Assembly (NCBI GenBank): GCA_002707695.1
Contig: PANR01000035.1
Span: 1 to 35,123, forward strand
DNA from: Legionellaceae bacterium
GTDB lineage: Bacteria; Pseudomonadota; Gammaproteobacteria; UBA12402
Length of the DNA stretch: 35,123 nt
Direction: 5' to 3'
Part shown: positions 17,586 to 26,634 of the stretch, piece by piece
Layout: each line of letters starts with the position of its first letter
Numbering within the stretch: position 1 is the stretch's first letter
The notes under the pieces: model-generated
Seen by the model: only the letters and a program-made list of their open reading frames with translations
Databases searched by the model: none
Told to the model about the DNA's origin: nothing
Program-made: the position numbers and the translations under genes

Positions 17586-17855
17586 ATGCGAGCCGTTTTT
17601 GCGATAGTCATAGTGTTGTTTGGGTACCTACAGTGCCAGCTATGGTTTGGTGCGCAAGGATTGGCGCAAACATTACGGCTCAAGCATGCGGTCTTTTTGC
17701 AAATGCAATCTAATCAGTCTCAAGTTGCTCGTAATAACAAGATGTTAGCGAACATTCATCAGCTTAAGACAAACAACGCCTTGATCGAATCCATGGCCCG
17801 TGAGCAGTTGGGCATGATCAAACAGGGCGAGACGTATTACCGATTTGTCTCTTGA
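17586..17855 (+). CDS. ftsB: cell division protein FtsB
   Basis: An 89-residue bitopic membrane protein of the FtsQ-FtsB-FtsL divisome complex, which signals activation of septal peptidoglycan synthesis. A single N-terminal membrane helix (about 3-22, AVFAIVIVLFGYLQCQLWFG) is followed by a periplasmic coiled coil (about 30-65) and the conserved ending ALIESMAREQLGMIKQGETYYRFV. The frame extends upstream to a GTG at 17532, but the ATG at 17586 has AAGGA nine bases before it and starts at the membrane helix. Slightly shorter than E. coli FtsB (103). Normally it directly follows eno. Confidence 0.92.
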   Translation: MRAVFAIVIVLFGYLQCQLWFGAQGLAQTLRLKHAVFLQMQSNQSQVARNNKMLANIHQLKTNNALIESMAREQLGMIKQGETYYRFVS

Positions 17856-17870
17856 GTCATTTTTTCCCTG

Positions 17871-17946
17871 TTGTCACTCCCGTGCAAACGGGAATCTAGG
17901 AGTCTATGTTTTTAAACTGGATCCCCACCTTCGTGGGGATGACAGC
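17871..17946. repeat. interspersed palindromic repeat, copy 2
   Basis: The same element as at 13022-13096 and in the same orientation: ends TTGTCA and TGACAGC, a CCCG...CGGG hairpin at the left, central AAACTGGAT and a CCCCACC/GTGGGG hairpin at the right. It fills the gap between ftsB and the mevalonate operon. Confidence 0.82.
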
Positions 17947-17970
17947 GAAACTTTCATTCTCGCGCTTTTT

Positions 17971-18000
17971 TTGCCCTCGCGCTTTAGAGCGGTATATGCT
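17971..18000 (+). promoter_or_regulatory. promoter-like sequence of the mevalonate operon
   Basis: TTGCCC (17971-17976), an 18-bp spacer and TATGCT (17995-18000) lie 30 bp before the HMG-CoA reductase ATG and directly after the interspersed repeat. Moderate match by eye. Confidence 0.4.
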
Positions 18001-18029
18001 AGTATCCGCCCACAATTTGTGAGGTAAAA

Positions 18030-19076
18030 ATGAAACTAAAAGCGCCTGTGCCAATGAAGCTAATTGGCCCTATCAAATTAGTGGGTGATCAGCTTGATGA
18101 TGAAGTCAATGTGCCCATGGCGACGTTCGAATCCACCTTGTGGCCATCAACCAATCGAGGTGCCAAAGTCTCTCGGGCCGCTGGGGGTATCCATGTGGCG
18201 ATAGTCGATGAAAGAATGACACGTTCCATCGCTCTGCGCGCTCTCAATGCAGAGCATGCACTTCAAGTATTAAAACAGTTAAATAGACAGCAAGAAGAGA
18301 TGGCTAAGCTCGTCGAGCAAACCAGCCGTTATTGCAAGCTGCTTAATTTGCACAGCCAAATTGTTGGCAATATGCTTTATCTTCGTTTTGAGTACAGCAC
18401 GGGCGATGCAGCGGGTCACAACATGGTGACGCTCGCTTCAGAGTGTTTGCAACAACGCATACTCGAGATATTTCCAGATTTAGAATACGTCTCACTTAGC
18501 GGTAATTACTGCGTTGATAAAAAAGTCAGTAGCGTTAATGCCATCCTAGGGCGTGGAAAGTATGTCGTGGCGGAAGTTACCATTCCAAAAGGCGTGTGTG
18601 AAAAAATCTTAAAGACGACGCCAGAAAAAATCGCTGATCTTTGTGTGAAGAAAAATTTATTAGGTTCAGTGATTGCAGGCAGTACACACAGTGCAAATGC
18701 ACATTTTGCTAATCTTTTATTAGCAACATATTTGGCGACAGGTCAAGACGCTGCAAATATTGTTGAAGGTTCGCAAGGCATTACGTTTGCTGAAGTGCGT
18801 AACGGCGATTTATATTTTTCAGTCACATTGCCAAATATTATTGTGGGCACGGTTGGTCACGGTAAAGATTTAGAGTTTGTTAAAGAAAATTTATCAGTTA
18901 TGGGGTGCTTGGAAGAGCGGCCAGTAGGTGATAATGCACGGCGATTGGCGATGATTATTGCTGCAACCGTATTGTGCGGTGAGTTATCTTTAATGGCCGC
19001 ATTAACTGATCCGCATGAACTTATGCGTGCACATAAAACGTTTGAACGGAGAGCAACGGAAAGTGTCTCAAGCTAA
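18030..19076 (+). CDS. HMG-CoA reductase
   Basis: A 348-residue enzyme reducing HMG-CoA to mevalonate, the committing step of the pathway. It aligns best with the catalytic part of class I (eukaryote-like) reductases. The expected catalytic residues are present: E34 in VPMATFESTL, K164 in NYCVDKKVSSVN, D240 in TGQDAANIV, and H335 in MRAHKTFER. The substrate motif reads GDAAGHNM instead of the usual GDAMGxNM. The nicotinamide-site motif is GTVGHGKD. The N-terminus begins almost at the APVPMKLIGPIKL strand, so the usual preceding helical segment is missing or very short. GAGG precedes the ATG. First gene of the operon, overlapping the next start by 14 bases. Confidence 0.93.
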   Translation: MKLKAPVPMKLIGPIKLVGDQLDDEVNVPMATFESTLWPSTNRGAKVSRAAGGIHVAIVDERMTRSIALRALNAEHALQVLKQLNRQQEEMAKLVEQTSRYCKLLNLHSQIVGNMLYLRFEYSTGDAAGHNMVTLASECLQQRILEIFPDLEYVSLSGNYCVDKKVSSVNAILGRGKYVVAEVTIPKGVCEKILKTTPEKIADLCVKKNLLGSVIAGSTHSANAHFANLLLATYLATGQDAANIVEGSQGITFAEVRNGDLYFSVTLPNIIVGTVGHGKDLEFVKENLSVMGCLEERPVGDNARRLAMIIAATVLCGELSLMAALTDPHELMRAHKTFERRATESVSS

Positions 19077-21294
19077 ACATATATCTCAAAAAACAGGCAT
19101 TGATCGCCTAAGTTTTTACACGTCACATTATTATTTATCCATGGCAAGTTTGGCTAAGATGCGCGGTGTTGATGTGAATAAATTTCACGTTGGTCTTGGT
19201 CAATTTAAAATGGCGGTACCCGCGCCTGATGAAGATATTGTGACGATGGCAGCAAATGCCGCACAATCCATTTTAAAAGATATCGATGTTAGCACGATTG
19301 ATACCTTGTTATTTGCAACAGAATCGGGTGTGGATCAATCAAAGTCAGCGGGTATTTTTGTGCACGGGTTGCTAGACTTGCCGTCACAATGCCGCGTCGT
19401 TGAATTAAAACAAGCGTGTTATAGTGCAACGCATGCGCTGCAAATGGCTTGTGCTTGGGTTGATCGACATCCTAATAAAAAAGTTCTGTTGATTGCTTCT
19501 GACATTGCGCGTTACGGTTTTAATTCATCCGGCGAATCATCACAAGGTTGTGGGGCGGTTGCCATGCTGATTACTGCTAACCCACGAATTTTGGCGATTG
19601 AACATGAGTATGGGATTTATACGGACGACGTGATGGATTTTTGGCGACCCAACTATCGTGAGGAAGCGTTGGTAGAGGGTCGTTATTCAACAAAAGTTTA
19701 TTTGCACGCATTAGATCAAGCTTGGAAAAGCTATCATGACATGTCGGGCAGAACATTTGCTGATCATGATTATCATCTTTATCATACGCCCGTGCCTCGT
19801 TTGGTAGAAAAAGCGCATAAGCAATTAGCTGAAAAAGCCGCTGGTCTTCAGTTGTCAGAAAGCGATGTGAAGTCGCAATTAGATAGCGCACTTTATTATG
19901 CGCGAGAAATTGGTAACGGTTATTCCGCAGCTTTATACATGAGTTTAATTTCATTTTTAGATAACACATTAGAAGATGTGTCTGCTAAACGAATCGGATT
20001 TTATAGTTATGGTTCTGGTTGTGTGGCTGAATATTTTAGCGGTATTGTGCAACCTGGTTATCGAGAAAATTTATTGACTCAACAGCACAAAGCAATGCTT
20101 GAAAATCGTCAAGTATTAACAGGCCAAGAATATGAATCGTTTTATGAGACGACCTTGCCAACTGATGGATCACCCATGCAGCTGCCAGAACATCGTACGG
20201 GTGAATTTCGTTTAGAGGGTATTGAAAATCACAAAAGAATTTATAAAAAAAAACCCTCCAAAGTGTTGTTGTCTAATTCAGGAAGTTGCGCTATCTCTCC
20301 TGGCAAATTAATTATTTCCGGTGAGCACGCGGTTGTTTATGGAAGACCGGCTATTGCAATGGCGGTCAATCGTTTTGTCAAGACGACAGTGACGCCAGAG
20401 GATCAAGAAACCGTTTCATTTCATCTTTTGGATTTGAAGTATCACAAAAACGTCGCGATTAATACGTTGCGCGATTTAAAATCTAGCTTAAAGCGAAAGT
20501 ATAATAAATTTTTAAATGGTGAGGCTAATATCACTAGCGTGCTAAAACAGCCTTTTCAGTTGGCGCAATTTGCCGCCATTCACTTAATTGATCATGTGAG
20601 TCCTAAGCGAGTTGACGGGTTAAAAATCAATACCGAATCTGATATTCCCGTTGGTTGCGGCATGGGGTCATCTGCGGCGGTGACATTAAGTGTCTTGCGC
20701 GCGCTAATGCAGCATTACTCAATGGATATTGATCAAAGCAATTTTTTGGAGTTAGCGTTTGAGGCAGAGCGTTTGCAACATGGTTATCCCAGTCCAATTG
20801 ATTTGAATATTGCATATCATGGCGGTTGTATTTATTTCCATGACGGAAAAGTGCAAGCACGTGCTTTGCCAAAGATCCCAATGTTTTTGGTGAATACCGG
20901 CACGCCAGATGCCAGTACGGGCGAGTGCGTTGCGCAAGTGGCGAAACAATTTTCACAAGATGGCATTTGGGATGAATTTGCAAACGTGACGAACGCTTTG
21001 GATAAAGCGTTGCAAAAAAATGATTTGTTATTAATTCAAGATTTGTTAAGAGAAAATCATCGTTTGTTGGCCCAAATTGGTGTGGTGCCTGAAAAAGTTA
21101 AGCGATTTGTCGAAGAGATTCAAGCGGTGGGCGCTGCGGCTAAAATTTGTGGCGCAGGCTCTATTCGCGGTGATCATGCTGGCGCTGTATTGGTTGTGCA
21201 TGATAATGTTGAAGCACTAAAAACCATTTGTCAGCGATATGATTATACTATTGAAACTGTAGAGGCAGCATCACAAGGTTTGCATGTTGCTTGA
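19063..21294 (+). CDS. HMG-CoA synthase fused to mevalonate kinase
   Basis: A 743-residue two-domain enzyme. Residues 12 to about 395 are HMG-CoA synthase (acetoacetyl-CoA plus acetyl-CoA to HMG-CoA): GIDRLSFYTSHYYLSM, E87 in ATESGVDQSKSAG, the nucleophile C119 in KQACYSATHALQMA, H238 in DYHLYHTP, and YGSGCVAEYFSG at 316-326. The domain closes with FRLEGIENHKRIY, the normal synthase end. After a short linker, residues from about 408 to 743 form a GHMP-type mevalonate kinase: SPGKLIISGEHAVVYG (412-427), PVGCGMGSSAAVTLS (529-543), D580 in YPSPIDLNIAYHGG, and KICGAGSIRGDHAG near the end. The start is probably the GTG at 19063, with GGAG nine bases upstream; an ATG at 19015 is farther from the domain. 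I see no stop or frameshift at the junction. Confidence 0.92.
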   Translation: MSQAKHISQKTGIDRLSFYTSHYYLSMASLAKMRGVDVNKFHVGLGQFKMAVPAPDEDIVTMAANAAQSILKDIDVSTIDTLLFATESGVDQSKSAGIFVHGLLDLPSQCRVVELKQACYSATHALQMACAWVDRHPNKKVLLIASDIARYGFNSSGESSQGCGAVAMLITANPRILAIEHEYGIYTDDVMDFWRPNYREEALVEGRYSTKVYLHALDQAWKSYHDMSGRTFADHDYHLYHTPVPRLVEKAHKQLAEKAAGLQLSESDVKSQLDSALYYAREIGNGYSAALYMSLISFLDNTLEDVSAKRIGFYSYGSGCVAEYFSGIVQPGYRENLLTQQHKAMLENRQVLTGQEYESFYETTLPTDGSPMQLPEHRTGEFRLEGIENHKRIYKKKPSKVLLSNSGSCAISPGKLIISGEHAVVYGRPAIAMAVNRFVKTTVTPEDQETVSFHLLDLKYHKNVAINTLRDLKSSLKRKYNKFLNGEANITSVLKQPFQLAQFAAIHLIDHVSPKRVDGLKINTESDIPVGCGMGSSAAVTLSVLRALMQHYSMDIDQSNFLELAFEAERLQHGYPSPIDLNIAYHGGCIYFHDGKVQARALPKIPMFLVNTGTPDASTGECVAQVAKQFSQDGIWDEFANVTNALDKALQKNDLLLIQDLLRENHRLLAQIGVVPEKVKRFVEEIQAVGAAAKICGAGSIRGDHAGAVLVVHDNVEALKTICQRYDYTIETVEAASQGLHVA

Positions 21295-21302
21295 GAAGTT
21301 AA

Positions 21303-22283
21303 ATGATTGATAATGACAATAAAATTATAAAGGTCCGTGTGCCGGGCAGCGTCATGTTAACAGGTGAACACGCAGTGTTGCGTGGTCATTTAGCTGTCGT
21401 GGCGGCAGTTGATCGTTACATCAACTTGCAACTGTTGCCCAATGATAGCGCTAATATTCACATCGAAGCAGATGGAATTGGGAGTTGGTTCGCCCCGCTG
21501 CAAGACTTGCGTGTCGAAAAACCCTTTCAGTTTGTATTGACTGTGCTTAAACGTTATCAGGCGCATTTTAAAAAAGGTTTTGACATTGTTATTCAATCTG
21601 ATTTTTCAAGTCAGTTAGGTTTGGGTTCTTCTGCTGCTGTTACGGTAGCAACGTTGTTGGCAGTGAGGCGATATTTACAGTTGGATGCTGATTCAAAAGC
21701 AATTTTCATAGAAGCGCGTGAAGTGATTCGTGAAGTACAGGGGATGGGTTCAGGTGCTGATGTGGCGGCAAGTGTTTATGGCGGTGTTGTGGCTTATCGC
21801 GCAGATCCGCTTGAGATTAAGCAATTGTCATCGCTTCTACCTCTTAGTCTTGTCTATTCAGGTAAAAAAGTTGCGACACCGATTGTGGTTAATCAGGTGA
21901 ATGCGTGGGCTGATGAAAACGCTGAGCTTTCAGAAAAAATATTTACAGCGATTGGTGAGTGTTCCGCGCAGGCATCTCGGGCAATTCAACTTAAGAACTG
22001 GCAGCTTTTAGGTGAAATTTTTTCGGTGCAGCAAGCGTTGATGCGTGAATTGCACTTGAGTAATGATGTGTTAGATGAAATTATTGAAACTGCTAATACT
22101 ATTCCTCATGTTTTTGGCGCTAAAATTTCCGGTTCGGGTTTGGGTGATTGCGTGGTTGTCGTTGGAAAGGTGCCTGATGGTTATTTTCCAATAAATGAAT
22201 TGCAAGAACGTCAAGGCGTCGAAATGATTAATATTGGCTTGTCAGAACAATCTAAACAGGTGGTGCTCAATGAAACCTGTTGA
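21303..22283 (+). CDS. phosphomevalonate kinase (GHMP family)
   Basis: A 326-residue GHMP kinase. The N-terminal motif VPGSVMLTGEHAVLRGH is at 13-29, the glycine-rich ATP loop QLGLGSSAAVTVATLL at 104-119, and a third motif GAKISGSGLGDCVVVVG lies near the C-terminus. GSGADVAASVYGG (149-161) resembles the corresponding segment of phosphomevalonate kinases rather than the PSGID of mevalonate kinases. As a mevalonate kinase domain already exists in the preceding gene, phosphorylation of mevalonate 5-phosphate is the best assignment. The GEHAV motif is shared with mevalonate kinases, so swapped roles cannot be excluded. It starts eight bases after the fusion gene's stop. Confidence 0.8.
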   Translation: MIDNDNKIIKVRVPGSVMLTGEHAVLRGHLAVVAAVDRYINLQLLPNDSANIHIEADGIGSWFAPLQDLRVEKPFQFVLTVLKRYQAHFKKGFDIVIQSDFSSQLGLGSSAAVTVATLLAVRRYLQLDADSKAIFIEAREVIREVQGMGSGADVAASVYGGVVAYRADPLEIKQLSSLLPLSLVYSGKKVATPIVVNQVNAWADENAELSEKIFTAIGECSAQASRAIQLKNWQLLGEIFSVQQALMRELHLSNDVLDEIIETANTIPHVFGAKISGSGLGDCVVVVGKVPDGYFPINELQERQGVEMINIGLSEQSKQVVLNETC

Positions 22284-23286
22284 ACTCGTTAATGAAATTT
22301 TGCAGGGCAAAACCTATCAGCCCCAAAAAGAATGCGTGCATTGTTTCGCGCCTGCTAATGTTGCGCTTGCTAAATATTGGGGTAAGCGTGACAAGCAGTT
22401 AAATTTGCCGGTAAACAGTAGTTTATCTATATCGTTGGGTGATCGTGGCAGCATGGTCGAGCTTTCTATTCTTGATGCGTCTTGTGATGAGGTGTTGCTG
22501 TTTGATGAAAGCATGCCCGCAGATCATCCGTTTGCAAAGCGGGTGATTCAATTTTTAGATTTATTTCGAGGCCCTGCTAATTACCACTTCAAAGTGAATG
22601 CGCAGAGTAATATTCCTATTGCAGCAGGGCTTGCCTCATCTGCTAGTGGGTTTGCTGTGTTAACGCTCGCGCTCAATGAGCTGTTTGGTTGGCAGCTTGA
22701 CCACCAATCATTATCTATTTTGGCGCGCCTCGGAAGTGGCAGTGCTAGTCGATCGATTGAGCCTGGTTTTGTGTGGTGGCATGCCGGTTCTCGGCCGGAT
22801 GGCATGGATAGTTACGCAGAAAAGTTAACGGTCGAATGGCCAGAAATGCGTGTCGGCCTATTAGTATTAGATGATCGTGAGAAGCCAATGAGTTCGCGTG
22901 TGGCGATGCAAGCAACCGTTGAAACCTCACCTTTATATCACTCATGGCCACAGATTGCTGAAACCAGTTTGGTGGAGCTTGAGCGTGCATTGAAGCATCG
23001 CGATATCGATTTGCTCGGTCAAACTGCTGAGAAAAATGCTCTAGCTATGCATGCCTGTATGCTAGTGGCAGAGCCACCTATATTGTATTCGCAGCCGGCG
23101 ACCATTTCGGCGATGAAGTTGATATGGAAGGCCCGTCGTGAAGGCTTGTCTGTTTATTTTACTCAGGATGCGGGGCCCAATTTAAAGTTATTGTTTTTGG
23201 AAAAAGATACTGCCGCGGTTCAAGCATTGTTCCCGGGTATGGATGTGGTAGAGCCTTTTTCAGCTTGTGTTGAGGTGGCTGGATGA
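22270..23286 (+). CDS. mvaD: diphosphomevalonate decarboxylase
   Basis: A 338-residue GHMP-fold enzyme that converts mevalonate 5-diphosphate to isopentenyl diphosphate, using ATP. Family blocks are NVALAKYWGKRDKQLNLPVN (30-49), SSLSISL, the phosphate loop IAAGLASSASGFAVL (117-131), GSGSASRSI (155-163) and the catalytic aspartate D300 in YFTQDAGPN. Presence of this Asp favours the diphosphate enzyme over archaeal-type monophosphate decarboxylases. The frame extends back to 22234, but the ATG at 22270 is preceded by AGGTGG and gives the usual N-terminus. It overlaps the previous gene by 14 bases and the next by four. Confidence 0.92.
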   Translation: MKPVELVNEILQGKTYQPQKECVHCFAPANVALAKYWGKRDKQLNLPVNSSLSISLGDRGSMVELSILDASCDEVLLFDESMPADHPFAKRVIQFLDLFRGPANYHFKVNAQSNIPIAAGLASSASGFAVLTLALNELFGWQLDHQSLSILARLGSGSASRSIEPGFVWWHAGSRPDGMDSYAEKLTVEWPEMRVGLLVLDDREKPMSSRVAMQATVETSPLYHSWPQIAETSLVELERALKHRDIDLLGQTAEKNALAMHACMLVAEPPILYSQPATISAMKLIWKARREGLSVYFTQDAGPNLKLLFLEKDTAAVQALFPGMDVVEPFSACVEVAG

Positions 23287-23822
23287 TGGTAGATAGGATG
23301 CGTGAGCCATTGATTCTTGTTGATGATAATGACCAGGCGGTTGGTAGTGCTGAGAAGCTGGTGGTTCATCAGAAGGGTTTGTTGCATCGAGCCTTTTCGG
23401 TATTTGTGTTGAGGTCGCGACAAGGTAGCTTTGAGATGCTGCTGCAGTTGAGGCACGCCGACAAATATCACGCAGGCGGCCTATGGACAAACAGCTGCTG
23501 TGGCCATCCGCGGCCAGGTGAGGAAACGCAAGCGGCTGCGGAGCGTCGTTTGGCAGAAGAGACCGGGCTTATGCTCAGTTTAACACCCGTGGGGGTGTTT
23601 CAATACCGTGCCACATTTGATAATGCTCTGATTGAGCATGAAATTGATCATGTCTTCGTGGGTCACGACCAGGGGCAGACGCTATCCCCGCACCCGCAAG
23701 AAATTGAGGTGGTTGAGTGGCGTTCAATTGATTGGGTTAAGCAAGATTTGCTCAATCAGCCCAAAAAATACACGCCTTGGTTCGCTCAGGCCTTGTCTGT
23801 GCTTGAAAAGAGTCTTGTTTAG
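23283..23822 (+). CDS. idi: isopentenyl-diphosphate isomerase, type I
   Basis: A 179-residue Nudix-fold enzyme interconverting IPP and DMAPP. Type I signatures are LLHRAFSVFVL, the Cys-containing GGLWTNSCCGHPRPGE, a Nudix-like AAERRLAEETGL, and EHEIDHVFVGH carrying the active-site Glu. The type II flavoprotein is unrelated, so this is the metal-dependent form. The start overlaps the decarboxylase stop (ATGA) with GAGGTGG upstream. Last gene of the mevalonate operon; no clear terminator was seen after it. Confidence 0.94.
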   Translation: MMVDRMREPLILVDDNDQAVGSAEKLVVHQKGLLHRAFSVFVLRSRQGSFEMLLQLRHADKYHAGGLWTNSCCGHPRPGEETQAAAERRLAEETGLMLSLTPVGVFQYRATFDNALIEHEIDHVFVGHDQGQTLSPHPQEIEVVEWRSIDWVKQDLLNQPKKYTPWFAQALSVLEKSLV

Positions 23823-23980
23823 CGCTTTTTGTCACCAGTGATGATTCATATCTTCTCAGGACAAACACTGTCCATTGTAGTTTTTGGTTTTTTAAATACG
23901 ATATCTAGTGTTTTTTGCAACTAATTGATTATATTAAAAACAGAGCTGATCATTTTTTTTGTTTTTTTGTTTAAAAAGTA

Positions 23981-24008
23981 TTTACATTGGATAAAAAAGT
24001 GCTAGTAT
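23981..24008 (+). promoter_or_regulatory. promoter-like sequence of rpoS
   Basis: TTTACA (23981-23986), a 16-bp spacer and TAGTAT (24003-24008) lie 33 bp before the rpoS ATG, in an AT-rich gap with long T-runs (23951-23969). Called by eye. Confidence 0.4.
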
Positions 24009-24041
24009 AGGTAGTCCATAAATTGTGCGAAGGAGCCGCAG

Positions 24042-25070
24042 ATGGATAATCAACAACCAATGGAAGGTCAAACCCCGTCCAAAACAACCAATAGTCTGCT
24101 TGCCCAGTCTGAATCAATCTTGAATGATGAAGAAGTTTTAGCCGAACAAGAAGCTTTTCTTAATGAGAAAAATGATGAGCCTGATGAGGACGATAACTCA
24201 ATTAGTTATCAGTCAAAGCTTTCTGGTGGCAAAAGTTTTGACCCCACCAACATGTATTTACAAGAAATTGGTTTTTCCCCGCTGCTCTCTGCTGAAGAAG
24301 AGGTGCATTATGGTCGCTTGGTCAAACAAGGCGACCTTAAGGCACGAAACAAAATGGTCGAGAGCAACTTGCGATTAGTGGTTAAAATTGCTCGTCGATA
24401 TATCATGCGTGGCCTGCCTTTTCTCGATTTAATCGAAGAGGGCAACCTGGGGCTTATGCATGCGGTTGAAAAATTTGACCCAGAAAAAGGATTCCGTTTT
24501 TCTACCTACGCAACCTGGTGGATTCGTCAAACCATTGAGCGCGCGATCATGAATCAATCACGTACGATTCGATTGCCTGTTCACATTATCAAAGAGCTCA
24601 ATCTTTATTTGCGTACGGGTCGCCAGCTGACTAAAAAGCTTGGATATGAGGCCAGCCCAGAGGATATCGCCCGCCATCTTGAGCTACCTGAGGCGCACGT
24701 TAGGCAGACCATGATGTTGCAAGACAGTGTTGTATCTGCAGATGAGCCAGCCGGACGTGATACCGATCGCACTATCCTTGATAATCTAACCGAAGGGGGT
24801 GATTGCCCAGGCGAAGAGGTTGTCGACAATAATCTCAAAACCCATTTGGGACAGTGGATGCAAGAATTAGGTGATCGTCACCGCGAAGTATTAGAACGTC
24901 GTTTTGGGCTTGGTGGGTTTCCTGATCGCCAAACCTTAGAAGAAATCGGTGGATCAATCGGATTGACACGTGAACGCGTTCGCCAGATACAGCTCGAGGC
25001 ATTGTCACAGCTTCGCGGTATTCTTGAAGGTCACGGCCTTTCATTTGATATGATTTTTGATGGAAGCTAG
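24042..25070 (+). CDS. rpoS: RNA polymerase sigma factor RpoS
   Basis: A 342-residue sigma70-family factor of the stationary-phase type. The acidic N-terminus is followed by region 1.2 ([20 protein letters not shown], about 67-86). Region 2 contains [40 protein letters not shown] and [20 protein letters not shown]. Region 3 follows, then region 4 with the helix-turn-helix [20 protein letters not shown]. Length and the short N-terminus fit RpoS rather than RpoD or RpoH. AAGGAG precedes the ATG. In enterics rpoS follows nlpD; here it follows idi. In Legionella and Coxiella RpoS governs transmissive or small-cell states; a similar role here is an inference. Confidence 0.94.
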   Translation: MDNQQPMEGQTPSKTTNSLLAQSESILNDEEVLAEQEAFLNEKNDEPDEDDNSISYQSKLSGGKSFDPTNMYLQEIGFSPLLSAEEEVHYGRLVKQGDLKARNKMVESNLRLVVKIARRYIMRGLPFLDLIEEGNLGLMHAVEKFDPEKGFRFSTYATWWIRQTIERAIMNQSRTIRLPVHIIKELNLYLRTGRQLTKKLGYEASPEDIARHLELPEAHVRQTMMLQDSVVSADEPAGRDTDRTILDNLTEGGDCPGEEVVDNNLKTHLGQWMQELGDRHREVLERRFGLGGFPDRQTLEEIGGSIGLTRERVRQIQLEALSQLRGILEGHGLSFDMIFDGS

Positions 25071-25762
25071 CCAGCTTTTTTAGCCGCGGCAAGATAATTT
25101 ACTGAAATATCATCACACAAGTAATAGCGCTTTTGCAGCGGTCGGTAGCTCATCCCGTGAAATTTATCAATTTTCAAATCAGCCTGACGGCACCATGCAT
25201 CAAGCTCGGCGGGTTTGATGAACTGTTTATAATCGTGAGTGCCTTTGGGTAATAATCGCAGCACGTATTCACCAGCAACGATAGCAAATAGGTAGGCCTT
25301 AGGGTTGCGGTTTATCGTTGAAAAAACGATATGGCCGCCTGGTTTGAGTAGGTTTGAGCAGTGTTGGATGAGCGAGGCGGGGTCAGGCACATGCTCAAGC
25401 AACTCCATGCAGGTGACCACGTCGAATTCACCGGCATGCTGCTTGGCAAAGTCGCCAACATCAATGCAATGATAGTCAACGCTTACCTTATGTTCGAGTG
25501 CATGAAGCTTGGCGGTATCGATCAGTGGCTTGGCCAAGTCAAGCCCGGTCGCCTGGGCGCCCGAAAGAGCGAGGCTCTCGGTGAGAATGCCACCGCCACA
25601 GCCAACATCGAGGACGCGTTTATTATTGAGCTCACATTGCTCTGTAATCCAGCTCAAGCGGATCGGATTAATATCATGAAGGCTCTTGAGTGGGCCTTGT
25701 GGATCCCACCACTGATTTGCAAGTTCTTGAAACTTATCGATTTCTTGTTGATCATGGTTCAT
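25067..25762 (-). CDS. ubiG: ubiquinone biosynthesis O-methyltransferase UbiG
   Basis: A 231-residue SAM-dependent methyltransferase acting at two O-methylation steps of ubiquinone synthesis. The family N-terminus [25 protein letters not shown] is present, then motif [37 protein letters not shown] and [26 protein letters not shown] lies upstream of the ATG. It converges on rpoS with stop codons overlapping by four bases, so no terminator separates them. UbiG points to a quinone-dependent aerobic respiratory chain. Confidence 0.96.
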   Translation of the reverse strand: MNHDQQEIDKFQELANQWWDPQGPLKSLHDINPIRLSWITEQCELNNKRVLDVGCGGGILTESLALSGAQATGLDLAKPLIDTAKLHALEHKVSVDYHCIDVGDFAKQHAGEFDVVTCMELLEHVPDPASLIQHCSNLLKPGGHIVFSTINRNPKAYLFAIVAGEYVLRLLPKGTHDYKQFIKPAELDAWCRQADLKIDKFHGMSYRPLQKRYYLCDDISVNYLAAAKKAG

Positions 25763-25804
25763 AGATTTCTTTCCTAATCGCTTGGATTTTATCCAGCCCT
25801 AGCG

Positions 25805-25833
25805 TTGACCATTATTTGTTCATTTGCTATAGT
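25805..25833 (+). promoter_or_regulatory. strong promoter of the outer-membrane protein gene
   Basis: TTGACC (25805-25810), a 17-bp spacer and TATAGT (25828-25833), close to the sigma70 consensus and about 40 bp before the ATG. A similar sequence (TTGACATTATTTGTT) occurs at 28037-28051 before the HepT gene. Confidence 0.65.
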
Positions 25834-25870
25834 GCGTCTCGACATCATAACAATAATTAGGAGTTAAAAC

Positions 25871-26569
25871 ATGTCTAAATCTTATCTTAAGGTAATGGTA
25901 TTGGCGAGCGCGACATTAGCGGCGAGTGTGGCTACAGCAGCAACAGTCGGTCCTTTTGTCGAGGCATCAGTAGGTAAGGGTGTTATTGCAACGCCAGATA
26001 AATACGCCTTCACTGATGACAATGGCATTGCTGGACAATTTACTACAAAGCGCAGTCAGGATTATCTTGCAGGCCGTGTTGCAGCAGGCTATAACTTCAT
26101 GAAGTACATGGGTGTTGAAATGGCTTACATGCGCCCAGGCCAGTCAATTTATCAAGCGACTAATGGTATTGCAAAGGCAAAATTAACCTATAATGACAAT
26201 GTGGTTCAAGCATTAGTTGATGGCTATTTGCCAGTTGGCCAGCGTTTTGATTTCTTCGGTAAAGTAGGCGTGGCTTATATTAGTCAAACAGTCTCTTACC
26301 ACAATGACGACAGCTTTGTGTTGCCAGTAAACACTGCTGCATTCAATGCAGGATTGAAAAGTGGTACTTTCCATCGCATCGCGCCAGTATTGGCAATCGG
26401 TGGCGGTTGGAATATTACGCAAAGCCTGATGCTAGATGCTAGTGCTAATGTGACAGTCGGCAATGTTGATTTCAAAAAGAAAGCAACAGCTGTTGCCAAC
26501 ACCAGTTACCTTGGCCTGGGGGTTCGTTACACATTCCCAATGTCTAAAGCAGCTGACGCAAACGCGTAA
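25871..26569 (+). CDS. outer-membrane beta-barrel protein
   Basis: A 232-residue exported protein. The signal peptide is about residues 1-23, with the core LKVMVLASATLAASVATAA. The mature part has alternating amphipathic strands typical of an eight-stranded barrel: GPFVEASVGKG, AGRVAAGYNFMKYMGVEMAY, QALVDGYLPVGQRFDFFGKV, APVLAIGGGWNI and SYLGLGVRYTF. It resembles OmpA-like barrel domains without a peptidoglycan-binding part. The C-terminus continues past the last strand (PMSKAADANA) instead of ending in Phe. A near-consensus promoter, AGGAG upstream of the ATG and a strong terminator suggest high, monocistronic expression. The exact role is unknown. Confidence 0.85.
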   Translation: MSKSYLKVMVLASATLAASVATAATVGPFVEASVGKGVIATPDKYAFTDDNGIAGQFTTKRSQDYLAGRVAAGYNFMKYMGVEMAYMRPGQSIYQATNGIAKAKLTYNDNVVQALVDGYLPVGQRFDFFGKVGVAYISQTVSYHNDDSFVLPVNTAAFNAGLKSGTFHRIAPVLAIGGGWNITQSLMLDASANVTVGNVDFKKKATAVANTSYLGLGVRYTFPMSKAADANA

Positions 26570-26585
26570 GTGTTGTTTTTCCATT

Positions 26586-26616
26586 AAAAAACCCCAGAAA
26601 ATTTCTGGGGTTTTTT
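26586..26616. terminator. bidirectional intrinsic terminator
   Basis: AAAAAACCCCAGAAA, one base, TTTCTGGGGTTTTTT: a long perfect stem with a T-run on either strand. It serves the outer-membrane protein gene (plus) and, on the other strand, nadA (minus, ending at 26635). Confidence 0.92.
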
Positions 26617-26634
26617 ATTACTAATATAAATTGA

